A stretch of DNA of 64,000 bases from JAJFHI01 sp050633705 (GTDB lineage: Bacteria > Pseudomonadota > Alphaproteobacteria > Rhizobiales > Hyphomicrobiaceae). The position numbers were made by a program, and so were the translations under genes. Shown in pieces: positions 26,716-36,182 of this stretch. Every line of letters begins with the position of its first letter. The stretch's first letter is position 1. The stretch is taken from assembly GCA_050633705.1 (NCBI GenBank), contig JBOEGZ010000001.1, positions 372,001 through 436,000 of the forward strand. Direction: 5' to 3'. The notes beneath the pieces are model-generated. The model was not told the DNA's origin, made no database searches, and saw nothing but the letters and a program-made list of their open reading frames with translations.

Positions 26716-26921
26716 TGTCCACCTCTGGCGTTTAGCCATAAAGCTGCGTTTCGATCTCAGACGACATCATCGCCGTTTCAGCGATGGTCTGAAGACGTAT
26801 GCATAGACGCGCCCGCATCGATTCGAGGCATCGAACAGGTTTGCCGCGCTTCTTTGTGACAGATATATGATAAACGAGGCGTTCGGCTACCCCTGTAATT
26901 TATTGTTTTGGTGAATAAAGC

Positions 26922-27500
26922 TCAGCTTGGTTGTTCTGCCGCCGGATCCGTCGCTTCCTCTGGCGCGTTTTTATCACCCATTAAAGATTGGAAATACGAG
27001 AAACTGTCGACCAATGTGTTGCCAAGGCTTTCACCCGTGCTCTTGAGATAGGGTTTCGTTTTCGCTTTAGAAACCCATTCAACCTGGTCAACCTCGTCGG
27101 GGAAGAACGATGTATACCCCATATAGAGCACCACGACGATAATGTAAGCCCGGGCAATACCAAATAGGAAACCAAGGATACTGTCGATCATGCCGACTGG
27201 GCTGTCGAGGATGCTATCGGAAATGCGTGCGGTGATGATGTGGACCACAATCAGCACAATCAGAAATGCAATGACCGAAATTCCGACCTGGGCAATGGGA
27301 AGCTGAACCCCCATTTGCTGGGCGACATCTGTTGCCAGTTCTTTTTGCATGAAGAAAAAGTACAAGGCCATGATACCGGCTGCGATCCAGGAGACAATCG
27401 ACAACAGCTCACGCGTCAAACCGCGATACATCGCCAAAAGAGCTGAGATAAATGCCAACGCCGCAAATGCGATATCAAGGTAGGTGAATGTGCCGATCAT
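26922..27500 (-). CDS. cvpA: CvpA family membrane protein
   Basis: Small inner-membrane protein of the colicin V production family, found beside purF in many proteobacteria. From ATG 27500 (AAGGAG 10 bases upstream) it is 192 residues, with four hydrophobic helices: about residues 5-22 (YLDIAFAALAFISALLAM), 32-50, 65-85 and 100-122 (SILGFLFGIARAYIIVVVLYM). The C-terminal tail (NAPEEATDPAAEQPS) is soluble and acidic. In enterobacteria the protein is needed for colicin V export and tolerance of envelope stress. A start at 27548 would only add 16 unlikely residues. Confidence 0.9.
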   Translation of the reverse strand: MIGTFTYLDIAFAALAFISALLAMYRGLTRELLSIVSWIAAGIMALYFFFMQKELATDVAQQMGVQLPIAQVGISVIAFLIVLIVVHIITARISDSILDSPVGMIDSILGFLFGIARAYIIVVVLYMGYTSFFPDEVDQVEWVSKAKTKPYLKSTGESLGNTLVDSFSYFQSLMGDKNAPEEATDPAAEQPS

Positions 27501-27591
27501 TGTCGGTGCTCCTTGGTGGGAGAGGAAAACGTCTTTCAGACCAAACAATCGTGGCCCCGTCGCCGCAATTAACTCTACTTGGCTATCAGTG

Positions 27592-28965
27592 TCATGTGGA
27601 CAGTTTCACTGCAAGCTCACCAAGATGCGACAAGCGATGCACAGAAAGGTCTACCGAGGCATCATCGAGTTCTCCGCGGTTGGGTAGGAAGGCTTCAAGA
27701 AAGCCCAATTTCTGAGCTTCTTTCAATCGCGTAGTCATGTGTGCAGCAGGGCGAACAGCGCCCGAAAGCGATACTTCTCCGAAATAGACGTGATCCACGG
27801 GCAACGCTACTCCGGAAAATGACGACAGAAGGGCGGCGGCGGCGGCAAGGTCTGCTGCTGGTTCGCTAATTTTAAGACCACCCGCGACATTCAAATAGAC
27901 GTCGTGCTGGGAAAATGAGACGCCGCAGCGGGCATCCAAAACGGCCAACAACATGGATAAGCGATTGGAATCCCAGCCAACTACCGCTCTGCGTGGCGTT
28001 CCCAACGGGGACGGGGCGACGAGTGCTTGAATTTCGACAAGAACGGGGCGAGACCCTTCAATCCCGGCGAAAACGGCAGTTCCCGGGCTGGCTGAATCGC
28101 GATCTCCCAAAAACAACTCGGATGGGTTTTTGACCTCCTTGAGCCCAGCCGACACCATTTCAAACACACCGATTTCATCTGTCGGCCCGAAACGGTTTTT
28201 GACCGCGCGCAAAATTCGGAAGGGATGCCCGCGATCGCCTTCGAAATAAAGCACCGTGTCCACCATGTGCTCGACGACTTTGGGGCCTGCGATGTTGCCT
28301 TCCTTCGTCACATGTCCGACCAGCAACACCGCGCACCCCGCCTGTTTGGCATAACGGATCAATGCCTGGGTCGCGGCGCGCACTTGGCTGACGGTGCCAG
28401 GAGCAGCTTCCAAACCATCGGTCCACAGCGTTTGTATGGAATCAATGACGACCAAATCCGGTGCTTTGCCGTTGGCAAGGGTTGCAAGAATGTTGGCGAG
28501 GTTGGTTTCGGCGGCCAACTCAACATTGGCTTCAGCCAAACCCAAACGTTCTGCGCGCAGGCGGACTTGAGCCACGGCCTCTTCGCCAGAAAAGTACAAC
28601 GCGCGCTGGCCGCTATTTGCCAAGGCCGCCGACAACTGCAGCAACAATGTTGATTTGCCGATTCCAGGTTCACCGCCGATCAACGTTGCAGACCCAGTGA
28701 CGATGCCACCCCCTGTCACCCGATCGAGTTCGTCCATCGTTGTGGCAAGGCGGGGGGCTTCTTTGCTTTCGCCTTTAAGGCTTTCAAGGGCGACAATCCG
28801 TCCGCGGCTCGATTTGTTGAGACCGGTGCCTGGTGTCGCAGCTGCAGGACTGCTTTCCTCGACAAGTGTATTCCACTCATCACATCCCGGACATTTGCCC
28901 GCCCAGCGTGATGTTGTGGTCCCGCAGTTTTGGCAAACGAATTGTATTTTGGCGGCTTTGCTCAT
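27592..28965 (-). CDS. radA: DNA repair protein RadA (Sms)
   Basis: RecA-like ATPase that processes recombination intermediates and helps branch migration. At 457 residues all family parts are visible: an N-terminal four-Cys zinc finger (CQNCGTTTSRWAGKCPGC), Walker A (GGEPGIGKSTLLLQ, about residue 93), the RadA-specific KNRFGPTDEIGVFEM and a C-terminal Lon-like domain (PSPLGTPRRAVVGWD onward). The start overlaps the end of alr by four bases, so the two genes are translationally coupled. The gene belongs to an alr-radA-cvpA-purF run on the minus strand, whose genes cover different processes and are neighbours in many alphaproteobacteria. Confidence 0.97.
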   Translation of the reverse strand: MSKAAKIQFVCQNCGTTTSRWAGKCPGCDEWNTLVEESSPAAATPGTGLNKSSRGRIVALESLKGESKEAPRLATTMDELDRVTGGGIVTGSATLIGGEPGIGKSTLLLQLSAALANSGQRALYFSGEEAVAQVRLRAERLGLAEANVELAAETNLANILATLANGKAPDLVVIDSIQTLWTDGLEAAPGTVSQVRAATQALIRYAKQAGCAVLLVGHVTKEGNIAGPKVVEHMVDTVLYFEGDRGHPFRILRAVKNRFGPTDEIGVFEMVSAGLKEVKNPSELFLGDRDSASPGTAVFAGIEGSRPVLVEIQALVAPSPLGTPRRAVVGWDSNRLSMLLAVLDARCGVSFSQHDVYLNVAGGLKISEPAADLAAAAALLSSFSGVALPVDHVYFGEVSLSGAVRPAAHMTTRLKEAQKLGFLEAFLPNRGELDDASVDLSVHRLSHLGELAVKLST

Positions 28966-30104
28966 CGTGTGATGGTGTCCTCACCCGTATAGATGCGATG
29001 AAATCTTTTGCTGAGGCTGGTTAGGATTTCATATCCGATTGTTTTGGCGCCGTGCCCGGCATCCTCAAGGGAAATCGTTGGCCCAACCAATTCCGTCCAA
29101 CTTCCCCGGTGGATCGTCTCATCGTCCAATTCGGTGATGTCGACGGTTATGAGATCCATTGATACGCGCCCAACGATTGGGGCCAGACGTCCGTTAAAGG
29201 CAACGAAGCCACCGGCTTCTCCAGAGGCGGCACTGGATGTGCGCAACACTCCATCGGCGTATCCAGCCGCGACCGTGGCGATACGTCGAGGTGATGTCGC
29301 TTTGTAGATTGCTGAATAGCCAATCGTTTGCCCGGTTACAATTTCGCTGACTTGCAAGACGCGTGCGTGCACTTTGACAACCGGTTTGACGGGTGCGGTT
29401 GGCTCCTTTGTGGCTTGGCCGCCGTAGAGCGCATAACCTGGCCGCACCAATTGGGTGTGGTAGGGCGCGCCGAGCATCAAACCATCGGAGGCAGCAAGGC
29501 TCGTGGCAACGGTTGGCAACAGTGGCAGCAGGCCTTCAAATACGTTCAATTGGCGCGCGTTCATGTCATCGTCTGGGTCATCGGCGCATGCCAGGTGGGA
29601 CATGATGAGATAGACATTTAATTTTTCTAACAGTGTGCGGCCTGCGGCCAGTTCGCGAATGTCAACCGCTGTCATGCCAAGACGATTGAGGCCCGTATCA
29701 ATATGCATGGCTGTCGGCAGGGCTTTGTTGCATTTTCTGGCATGTGCCGACCAATCTTGAAATTCTTCAAGCGAGGACAAGACGGGAATAGCGTTGATGT
29801 CGGTGAGGGCTTTTTCTGCTCCCGGTAAAAGCCCATCGAGCACAAAGATGGCCGCATCACTTGCCAGTGCGCGAACGTCTTTAGCTTCATCAATGGTTGC
29901 GACAAAGAAGGTTTGACACCCTGCCTTCATCAATGCCGGCACAACACGGTCTAGCCCCAAGCCATAGGCATTGGCTTTCACAACGCCGGAACAACGCGCT
30001 GGCATGACAAATTTGGCAAGGGCCTGCCAGTTTGCCGCGAGTTGACCGAGATCGATATGAATGACGCCGGTTGCCGTTGCAGGAACGTTTTGAAAATCTG
30101 TCAT
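28962..30104 (-). CDS. alr: Alanine racemase
   Basis: PLP enzyme interconverting L- and D-alanine, supplying D-alanine for peptidoglycan. It has 380 residues from ATG 30104. The PLP-binding lysine sits in GVVKANAYGLG (near residue 42). The Tyr of the second active-site half lies in TIGYSAIYKATSPRRIATVAAGYADG. The C-terminal beta domain closes with the LVGPTISLEDAG segment. The stop is overlapped by radA's start (ATGA). In organisms with a second racemase the gene is often called dadX; that is not distinguishable here. Confidence 0.95.
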   Translation of the reverse strand: MTDFQNVPATATGVIHIDLGQLAANWQALAKFVMPARCSGVVKANAYGLGLDRVVPALMKAGCQTFFVATIDEAKDVRALASDAAIFVLDGLLPGAEKALTDINAIPVLSSLEEFQDWSAHARKCNKALPTAMHIDTGLNRLGMTAVDIRELAAGRTLLEKLNVYLIMSHLACADDPDDDMNARQLNVFEGLLPLLPTVATSLAASDGLMLGAPYHTQLVRPGYALYGGQATKEPTAPVKPVVKVHARVLQVSEIVTGQTIGYSAIYKATSPRRIATVAAGYADGVLRTSSAASGEAGGFVAFNGRLAPIVGRVSMDLITVDITELDDETIHRGSWTELVGPTISLEDAGHGAKTIGYEILTSLSKRFHRIYTGEDTITR

Positions 30105-30263
30105 GACGGCCAATCTAGCAAACAATCAACCTTTGTAGAAATTCCGCGTTGGGGCAAAGGGTGGGCAACGATGGGTGATGTGTTTTAGATCTAGATCGAC
30201 CACGCACGTCTTGATGTCGCCTGCCCACAACTCAGCGCACAGCAAAGGACTATTCATACGGCG

Positions 30264-31781
30264 CTATTCATAAGGTGTTGATGTTTGATAATCGCGTGCC
30301 AGATTGGAAAATCGTGTGAAGCGACCCTCAAACGCCAATTGAATGGTGCCAACGGGACCGTGACGTTGCTTTCCTAAAATCACTTCGGCTCGTCCTGCAA
30401 CGGCTGACATCTTTTCCTGCCAGGAAACAAATTCTGCCGTGCCCTCATCGGGCTTTAAGCGCTCAATGTAATACTCTTCGCGGAACACAAACATCACAAC
30501 GTCGGCATCTTGCTCAATCGATCCCGATTCACGCAAGTCCGATAACTGCGGTCGTTTGTCTTCGCGTTGTTCCACCTGTCGAGACAACTGCGACAGTGCA
30601 ATGACCGGCACGCCAAGTTCTTTGGCCAGCGCTTTCAGACCGGTGGTGATCTCTGTGATTTCCTGCACGCGGTTGGCTTGTCCGTTTTTTGACGATCCGG
30701 CCAAGAGCTGAAGGTAGTCGACAATCAACAGTCCCAAACCCTTTTGGCGTTTGAGTTTCCGAGCCCGGGCCGCAAGTTGGGCAATCGTCAGACCACCAGT
30801 ATCGTCGATGTGCAATGGAATGCGGCTCATCTCCTGGCTGACAGCCACCAATTTGCGAAACTCGTCTTCATTGATCATGCCACGGCGAATTTGCTCGCTG
30901 GAGATTTCGGCTTGTTCGGACAGAATTCGGGTGGCCAGTTGTTCGGCCGACATTTCCAAGGAGAAAAATCCAACAACACCACCGTTGACCGTTTTCTCCG
31001 AACCATCGGGCTGGAGTTCGGTGCGGAAAGCTTTGGCAATATTGTAGGCGATGTTTGTGACCAGGGCTGTTTTGCCCATCGATGGACGCCCGGCCAGAAT
31101 AATCAAATCCGACGATTGTAAGCCGCCCATCTTATTGTCGAGATCAGATAGTCCCGTGGATGTGCCCGATAAGTGCCCGTCGCGCATATAAGCGCTGTTG
31201 GCCATATCGATGGCTTCGGTAAGTGCTGTGCCAAAAGTCTGAAACCCTTGACCGTACTTGCCCGATTCCGCCAGTTCATAGAGACGGTTTTCTGCACCTT
31301 GAATTTGTTCGGCGGGGGGGTGGTCAACGGGGCTGTCAAAAGCTTCGTTGACGACATCTTCGCCGATAGAAATGAGTTGGCGGCGGATAAAGAGATCGTA
31401 GATGGTGCGGCCATAATCATACGCATTGATGATTGTTGTCGCGTTGACGGCAAGGCGAGCCAAGTACTGGGGCACGGTGAGAGAGCTATCGATGGGCTCG
31501 GAGTTCTCAAAGAAGGTTTTCAGGGTGATCGGTGTCGCTTGTTTGCCCGATTGGATCAGCTTGCCAGCGACTTCATAGATCTCACCATGTAAGGGGTCAT
31601 AGAAGTGATCGGATTGCAGGAAGCCGGCGACGCGATCGAGGCTCTCGTTGTTGACCAGGATGGCCCCCAATAAGGCTTGTTCGGCTTCGATATTGTGCGG
31701 CACCTGGCGAAAGGTGAGGGCATCTTCGGATTCAGCGGCTTCGCGCAGCTGATCCGTCGGGAGAATAGCGGTCTGTGTCAT
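30264..31781 (-). CDS. dnaB: Replicative DNA helicase
   Basis: Hexameric helicase unwinding the replication fork. From ATG 31781 it has about 505 residues (an ATG at 31847 would add 22). The N-terminal DnaG-interaction domain begins with RQVPHNIEAEQALLGAIL. The C-terminal RecA-like motor shows Walker A (ILAGRPSMGKTALV), Walker B (GLLIVDYLQLL) and the arginine-finger region (SRQVEQREDKRPQLSDLRES). The order rplI then dnaB on one strand is common in bacteria, and here a terminator-like hairpin lies between them. Confidence 0.97.
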   Translation of the reverse strand: MTQTAILPTDQLREAAESEDALTFRQVPHNIEAEQALLGAILVNNESLDRVAGFLQSDHFYDPLHGEIYEVAGKLIQSGKQATPITLKTFFENSEPIDSSLTVPQYLARLAVNATTIINAYDYGRTIYDLFIRRQLISIGEDVVNEAFDSPVDHPPAEQIQGAENRLYELAESGKYGQGFQTFGTALTEAIDMANSAYMRDGHLSGTSTGLSDLDNKMGGLQSSDLIILAGRPSMGKTALVTNIAYNIAKAFRTELQPDGSEKTVNGGVVGFFSLEMSAEQLATRILSEQAEISSEQIRRGMINEDEFRKLVAVSQEMSRIPLHIDDTGGLTIAQLAARARKLKRQKGLGLLIVDYLQLLAGSSKNGQANRVQEITEITTGLKALAKELGVPVIALSQLSRQVEQREDKRPQLSDLRESGSIEQDADVVMFVFREEYYIERLKPDEGTAEFVSWQEKMSAVAGRAEVILGKQRHGPVGTIQLAFEGRFTRFSNLARDYQTSTPYE

Positions 31782-31929
31782 GGCTCGGAAACTAAACGAT
31801 TCCGTTTCCCAGACCGCGACTTGTGCCATCTCATCACCGTCATCCACCGACTGGCGAGATATCTAGTTTTAAGCCTTGCCCAATCCTCCGAATCGGTTAG
31901 CTCAAAACACGTGGCGATCTACAACACAA

Positions 31930-31955
31930 AGAGGCCCCGAAAATTCAGGGCCTCT
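31930..31955 (-). terminator. Hairpin after rplI
   Basis: AGAGGCCC and GGGCCTCT arms (plus-strand 31930-31938 and 31948-31955) form a GC-rich stem, but only a short T-rich run follows in the rplI direction (TTTGTGTTG). It lies about 30-55 bases past the rplI stop and upstream of dnaB; it may be a weak terminator. Confidence 0.5.
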
Positions 31956-31983
31956 CCGATAAATCCTGGTTTTTAAGCGTTTA

Positions 31984-32607
31984 TTACGCTTGGTCTTCTT
32001 TTTTAGCGTCACCTTCAGCGTCTGCAGTGTCAGCCTCATCGTCATCACGCGCCGGTCCAGCACCTTCTTCAAAGGCTTCATCTGGATTGAACGTTTCCAA
32101 TTCAATCGCCTCTTCTTCGACAACGAGGACATCTTCGCCACGCGCCTGACGCTCAGCTTCATCTTCTGAACGAGCGACGTTAATCTGGATTTTAGCAACA
32201 ACTTCAGGGTGGAGTTGTATGGTTGTGGCGTGTAGGCCCAGCGTCTTGATGGGACGCTCTAGAATGACCTGGCCACGATCAATGGTGAAGCCACCTTCTG
32301 TTGAAATTTCGGCAATGTCGCGCGGAGAAACGGAACCATAAAGCTGGCCCGTGTCACCAGCTTGGCGGATGACTGTAAAGATCTGACCGTCGAGCTTTTC
32401 TGCAACCGCATCAGCGTCCTTTTTAAGTTCCAGGTTTTGCGCTTCGAGTTGGGCGCGTTGGGTTTCAAAAAACGCCAAATTTTCCTTCGACGCGCGCAGG
32501 GCTTTTTTCTGGGGTAGAAGATAGTTGCGGGCATAACCGTTGCGCACTTTCACAACGTCGCCCATCTGGCCAAGACTGCCGATGCGCTGCAATAAAACGA
32601 CTTCCAT
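31984..32607 (-). CDS. rplI: 50S ribosomal protein L9
   Basis: Large-subunit protein binding 23S rRNA. The N-terminal domain (MEVVLLQRIGSLGQMGDVV and RNGYARNYLLPQKKALRAS) and the C-terminal domain are joined by the usual long helix. At 207 residues it is longer than the 149 of E. coli because of an acidic tail of about 45 residues (EEGAGPARDDDEADTADAEG), a feature of many alphaproteobacterial L9 proteins. It is last of the rpsF-rpsR-DUF2232-rplI series. The start is supported by the conserved N-terminus. Confidence 0.97.
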   Translation of the reverse strand: MEVVLLQRIGSLGQMGDVVKVRNGYARNYLLPQKKALRASKENLAFFETQRAQLEAQNLELKKDADAVAEKLDGQIFTVIRQAGDTGQLYGSVSPRDIAEISTEGGFTIDRGQVILERPIKTLGLHATTIQLHPEVVAKIQINVARSEDEAERQARGEDVLVVEEEAIELETFNPDEAFEEGAGPARDDDEADTADAEGDAKKEDQA

Positions 32608-32653
32608 GTGTATTCTCCAAAGTTGGTGTGATTTCAGGTGTTTGTTTATTGGT

Positions 32654-33679
32654 TTAAGTCAATGTGTTTGGAGGCTGGCCTGGTGGTCCGCCACCACGTC
32701 CGCGATTGATCGGTGAAAAGGGTTCGGCTAATCCGACAAGAGCTGGAATAAAACTCAACCCCATATTGAAAATGAGCATCAGATAGGCAGCCCATAAAGC
32801 AAACGGCCGCCAGGCGTGCCCGCGTGTGAGATGGTGTAAAATGGCAAGACCCAAAAGCACATAGGCCAGATAACATGCCCCTGAAACGGCCGTTGCTATG
32901 ATGCCAAGTGTTCCCGACAGGAAGCTTGCAAGGATGGAAACGGAGAGAGCTAAGGCTGCCATTGGTGGATAGGTCAGAGCACTGAGATCGGGCCAAGGCC
33001 GAGAGAGGTTGCCTGATACAAGAGTAATACGGGCTGCCAACCAAAGATTAAACAACAGACTGGCCATAATAGAGATCGCGGCGATGGCTGGTAGAACGCG
33101 CAAAGCGATATCGGTCATTTGATCAAGGTTTTCAGGAGAAACCGTCGATGTCCCGGCGTCACCGCCTTGAGGGATTTGTTGTTTGGCGAAAACTTCCATA
33201 CTGGAGCGCAGCGATTTTTTAAGCGCGTCCATGTCGCCGCCAAGCACTAAGAGCATCGCAATCGCAATCACAGCGGAAAGTGCTGCAGCCCACAACACAA
33301 GGCGTCCAACTGGATACCACTCGACATTTGCATCGGACTTGGTCGCGACGTCACCAGGTGGTGTCTGTGTCGAGTTGTTTTGGGCGGCTGGACGATTGAG
33401 GTGGGCTAAATAACACAATACCACACAGGGCAAGGCTTGCGTAATCGCAAAGACCACTCCGATGGGTGCATTCGACATCATTGCAATGAACACGGCACCA
33501 GCCAAACCGGCGACAAGTGCTGATCGGTAGCCCCAGCCCAGACCCGCCAGAAAAATCGGCAGTGGTGTGAGAACAAACAAGATGAAGCGCACGGGCAAGG
33601 GTCCCGTGGTCGCTGAAGCAAATACGAATGCAGCAACGAACCCAGCGCCAACGCCAAGAAGGTAAGATTGTGTCGTCAT
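32654..33679 (-). CDS. DUF2232 family membrane protein
   Basis: A 341-residue polytopic inner-membrane protein of the DUF2232 type found between rpsR and rplI in alphaproteobacteria. About eight hydrophobic segments are visible, including residues 5-25 (SYLLGVGAGFVAAFVFASAT), 30-50 and a C-terminal cluster ending LSFIPALVGLAEPF. A soluble loop with Pro/Thr (residues about 97-120) lies in the middle. No function is known; its fixed place in the S6-S18-L9 operon is the only clue. Confidence 0.8.
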   Translation of the reverse strand: MTTQSYLLGVGAGFVAAFVFASATTGPLPVRFILFVLTPLPIFLAGLGWGYRSALVAGLAGAVFIAMMSNAPIGVVFAITQALPCVVLCYLAHLNRPAAQNNSTQTPPGDVATKSDANVEWYPVGRLVLWAAALSAVIAIAMLLVLGGDMDALKKSLRSSMEVFAKQQIPQGGDAGTSTVSPENLDQMTDIALRVLPAIAAISIMASLLFNLWLAARITLVSGNLSRPWPDLSALTYPPMAALALSVSILASFLSGTLGIIATAVSGACYLAYVLLGLAILHHLTRGHAWRPFALWAAYLMLIFNMGLSFIPALVGLAEPFSPINRGRGGGPPGQPPNTLT

Positions 33680-33863
33680 CGTGAGAGCTGTCCCGCTTAA
33701 AAGCGGTTAGAGGCGGTTCATTTCAGATCATTCTGAAAGGACCGCCCCAACCAAATTATGTATCACGTTCAAAAAGTCGGCAAACAAATGCTAAGACCGG
33801 CACGTGTCATTCAAAAAGCCAAGGCGAAAGTTGCACACCATCGTGCTACCGCCTCGCCACGGT

Positions 33864-34118
33864 TTAACCCAGTACGTAAGGCAACAAGCCTAGGAAACGC
33901 GCGCGTTTGATGGCGCGGGCCAGTTCGCGTTGTTTCTTAGCAGACACAGCCGTGATGCGGCTTGGAACAATTTTCCCCCGCTCGGAAACATAGCGACCAA
34001 GAAGGCGAACGTCCTTGTAATCAATCTTTGGTGCATTGTCGCCAGTGAATGGGCATGTCTTACGACGACGATGAAATGTGCGGCGTGCGCCGCCGCCGCC
34101 AGCTTGAGGTGCAGCCAT
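33864..34118 (-). CDS. rpsR: 30S ribosomal protein S18
   Basis: Small-subunit protein that binds S6 in the platform. At 84 residues it shows the family core FHRRRKTCPFTGDN, then DYKDVRLLGRYVSERGKI and the basic C-terminus RAIKRARFLGLLPYV. The N-terminus (MAAPQAGGGGARRTF) is slightly extended and Gly-rich. It starts 3 bases after the stop of rpsF, so the two are co-translated, as expected for partners S6 and S18. Confidence 0.98.
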   Translation of the reverse strand: MAAPQAGGGGARRTFHRRRKTCPFTGDNAPKIDYKDVRLLGRYVSERGKIVPSRITAVSAKKQRELARAIKRARFLGLLPYVLG

Positions 34119-34121
34119 GAT

Positions 34122-34610
34122 TTAGCCCTCCGAACTTGGGTTAGATGCTGATGCGTCACCGTCGGGACGCGGGCGAAACGTCGAACCACCACGATCGCCA
34201 CCACGGTCACCACCGCGGAAACCGCCACGATCGCCACCACGGCCACCGCGATCTCCACCGCGTCCACCACGTGGACCATCACGACGATCGTCTTTGCGCA
34301 TCATTGCGGATGGCTCAGTTTCGTGAGCATCGACTTTCAATGTCAGAAAGCGCAGCACATCAGTCGAAATGCCCATCAGGCGTTCCATTTCAGCAACTGC
34401 TGCGTGCGGTGCGTCGATGTTCAACATCGTATAGTGCGCTTTGCGGTTCTTCTTGATCTTATAGGCCAGAGGCTTGATGCCCCAATATTCCTGGTTGGCA
34501 ACTTTGCCACCGTTGGCTTCGATGAGATCTGAGTATTCTTTTGTCATCGCCTCAACCTGTTGGTTGGAGACGTCCTGGCGCACCAGGAAGACATGCTCGT
34601 ATAACGGCAT
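34122..34610 (-). CDS. rpsF: 30S ribosomal protein S6 with RGG-type tail
   Basis: Small-subunit protein pairing with S18. The core (MPLYEHVFLVRQDVSNQQVE through ISTDVLRFLTLKVD) is normal, about 105 residues. A tail of about 55 residues is made of repeated Arg-Gly-Gly/Asp units (RGGRGGDRGGRGGDRGG and similar), then SASNPSSEG. E. coli S6 instead carries a Glu tail added after translation. The repeats at DNA level (CGTGGCGGT units on the minus strand) make this part prone to length change. The gene begins the S6-S18-DUF2232-L9 series. Confidence 0.97.
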   Translation of the reverse strand: MPLYEHVFLVRQDVSNQQVEAMTKEYSDLIEANGGKVANQEYWGIKPLAYKIKKNRKAHYTMLNIDAPHAAVAEMERLMGISTDVLRFLTLKVDAHETEPSAMMRKDDRRDGPRGGRGGDRGGRGGDRGGFRGGDRGGDRGGSTFRPRPDGDASASNPSSEG

Positions 34611-35149
34611 GTGTCAGCCTTTCATTCCACTCTTGCACAACAAGAGCATTCCAATCCTGTTCGCTTCGGCGCATAGCCCCTTTCAAGCCGGAAAGGCCCA
34701 AAGGAAAACGGCAGTTAAGAGCGGAGACACGGGGAGTTCGCCTTTGAGGTTGCCCATAAAGACATCGCACCTCGACGTATGGATGTGCGAGGTAAGCTCC
34801 CGTTCAGCCCCCAACCGGAGCGACGTGAAGCTGGCCTTATACCGGAAGTTTGGCGCTGGGCAAGGGTTTCTTGGGCGCCATAACGTCCAGGCCGGTAGCT
34901 GGGGTTGTCTGCATATGTGACAGAGGCGGCAATATTCGCCCCTTGCGATAGGTATTGCGATTATTCTGCATGCTGAGGTGTATGCGAGGCCGCAGCGGCC
35001 AAACAGCCAATTGGGTCGAGACGATTGGGGCGACTTGCTTGACACTTTTTGCCGGTTCATGGCTTAAGCGGCCATTAGAGAGTGCTATAAGATCTCTACA
35101 ACTCAGCACTCATCATCTTGCAACCAACAAAAAGAGTTAAAGGAGCGGC
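34611..35149. other. Divergent rpsF-fabD spacer
   Basis: 539 bases between divergent genes. On the rpsF side several paired segments are seen, such as ACCTCG/CGAGGT around 34765-34795, which could be part of the leader by which S6/S18 regulate their own operon. No match to the known S6:S18 leader could be made by eye. The fabD side is simple, with AAAGGAGCGGC just before ATG. No gene seen. Confidence 0.4.
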
Positions 35150-36097
35150 ATGACCGTCGCATTCGTATTCCCCGGCCAAGGCAGTCAGGAGGTCGGTATG
35201 GGTAAGGCGCTTGCAGACGCTTCGCCCGCCGCAAAAGCCGTTTTTGAAGAAGTTGATGATGCGCTCGGGCAAAAACTGTCCGATCTTATTTGGAATGGCC
35301 CGAAAGAAGATCTGACGTTAACGGAAAACACCCAACCGGCGTTAATGGCAGTTTCTTTGGCGGTTATCCGCTCACTTGAGGTTGAACACGGAATTAAGGT
35401 GGCGGATGCGGCAAAATTTGTCGCGGGTCATTCGCTTGGAGAATATTCCGCATTGGCGGCGGCTGGCGCCTTGTCCATTGCCGACACGGCACGGCTGGTA
35501 AAGCTGCGCGGCCAGGCGATGCAAAAAGCTGTTCCTGTTGGCGAAGGCGCCATGGCCGCTTTGCTTGGAGTTGGATTGGATGTGGCAGAAAAAGTGGCCG
35601 CCGCTGCAGCAGATGGCGACGTTTGCCAGGTGGCCAATGACAACGAGCCAACACAAGTTGTTCTTTCCGGCTCAAAAGCTGCCATTGATCGGGTGATCGC
35701 GATTGGCAAAGAGCATGGCGTTCGCCGCGCCGTGCCGCTGCCAGTCTCTGCTCCATTCCACTGCACTCTGATGCAGCCTGCTGCCGACGCGATGGCCGAG
35801 GCGCTTGCAGACGTTACGATCAATGCGCCTTCAGTGCCAGTTGTTGCCAATGTTCTGGCAGCCCCGATGACAGCGCCGGACGACATTCGCAAGAATTTAA
35901 TTGCCCAAGTTACAGGTACGGTGCGGTGGCGTGAAAGTGTTCTCTACATGACAGCCAATGGCATCACCGATGTGTATGAACTCGGCTCTGGCAAAGTCCT
36001 GGCAGGGCTCGTGCGACGTATCGACAAAGGATTATCGTCGGCATTTGCTAGCACGCCAGAAGAGCTTGGCGAGGTTGCAAGCGCTTTAAAGGCGTGA
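35150..36097 (+). CDS. fabD: Malonyl-CoA:ACP transacylase
   Basis: Loads malonate onto acyl carrier protein for fatty-acid synthesis. A 315-residue protein with the N-terminal MTVAFVFPGQGSQEVGMG, the nucleophile elbow GHSLGEYSAL with Ser95 and the His partner in SAPFHCTLM (about residue 206). Arg of the malonate-binding site is in the KLRGQAMQ region. It is first in the fabD-fabG-acpP-fabF series on the plus strand. The ATG has GGAG eight bases upstream. Confidence 0.97.
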   Translation: MTVAFVFPGQGSQEVGMGKALADASPAAKAVFEEVDDALGQKLSDLIWNGPKEDLTLTENTQPALMAVSLAVIRSLEVEHGIKVADAAKFVAGHSLGEYSALAAAGALSIADTARLVKLRGQAMQKAVPVGEGAMAALLGVGLDVAEKVAAAAADGDVCQVANDNEPTQVVLSGSKAAIDRVIAIGKEHGVRRAVPLPVSAPFHCTLMQPAADAMAEALADVTINAPSVPVVANVLAAPMTAPDDIRKNLIAQVTGTVRWRESVLYMTANGITDVYELGSGKVLAGLVRRIDKGLSSAFASTPEELGEVASALKA

Positions 36098-36182
36098 AGC
36101 GAAAAAGCCAATAAACTGCGTGCAAATTTTGCGCATGGTTGTGTAACAATTCCCCAATGTTTGGGGCTTGAAGGAATATTGA

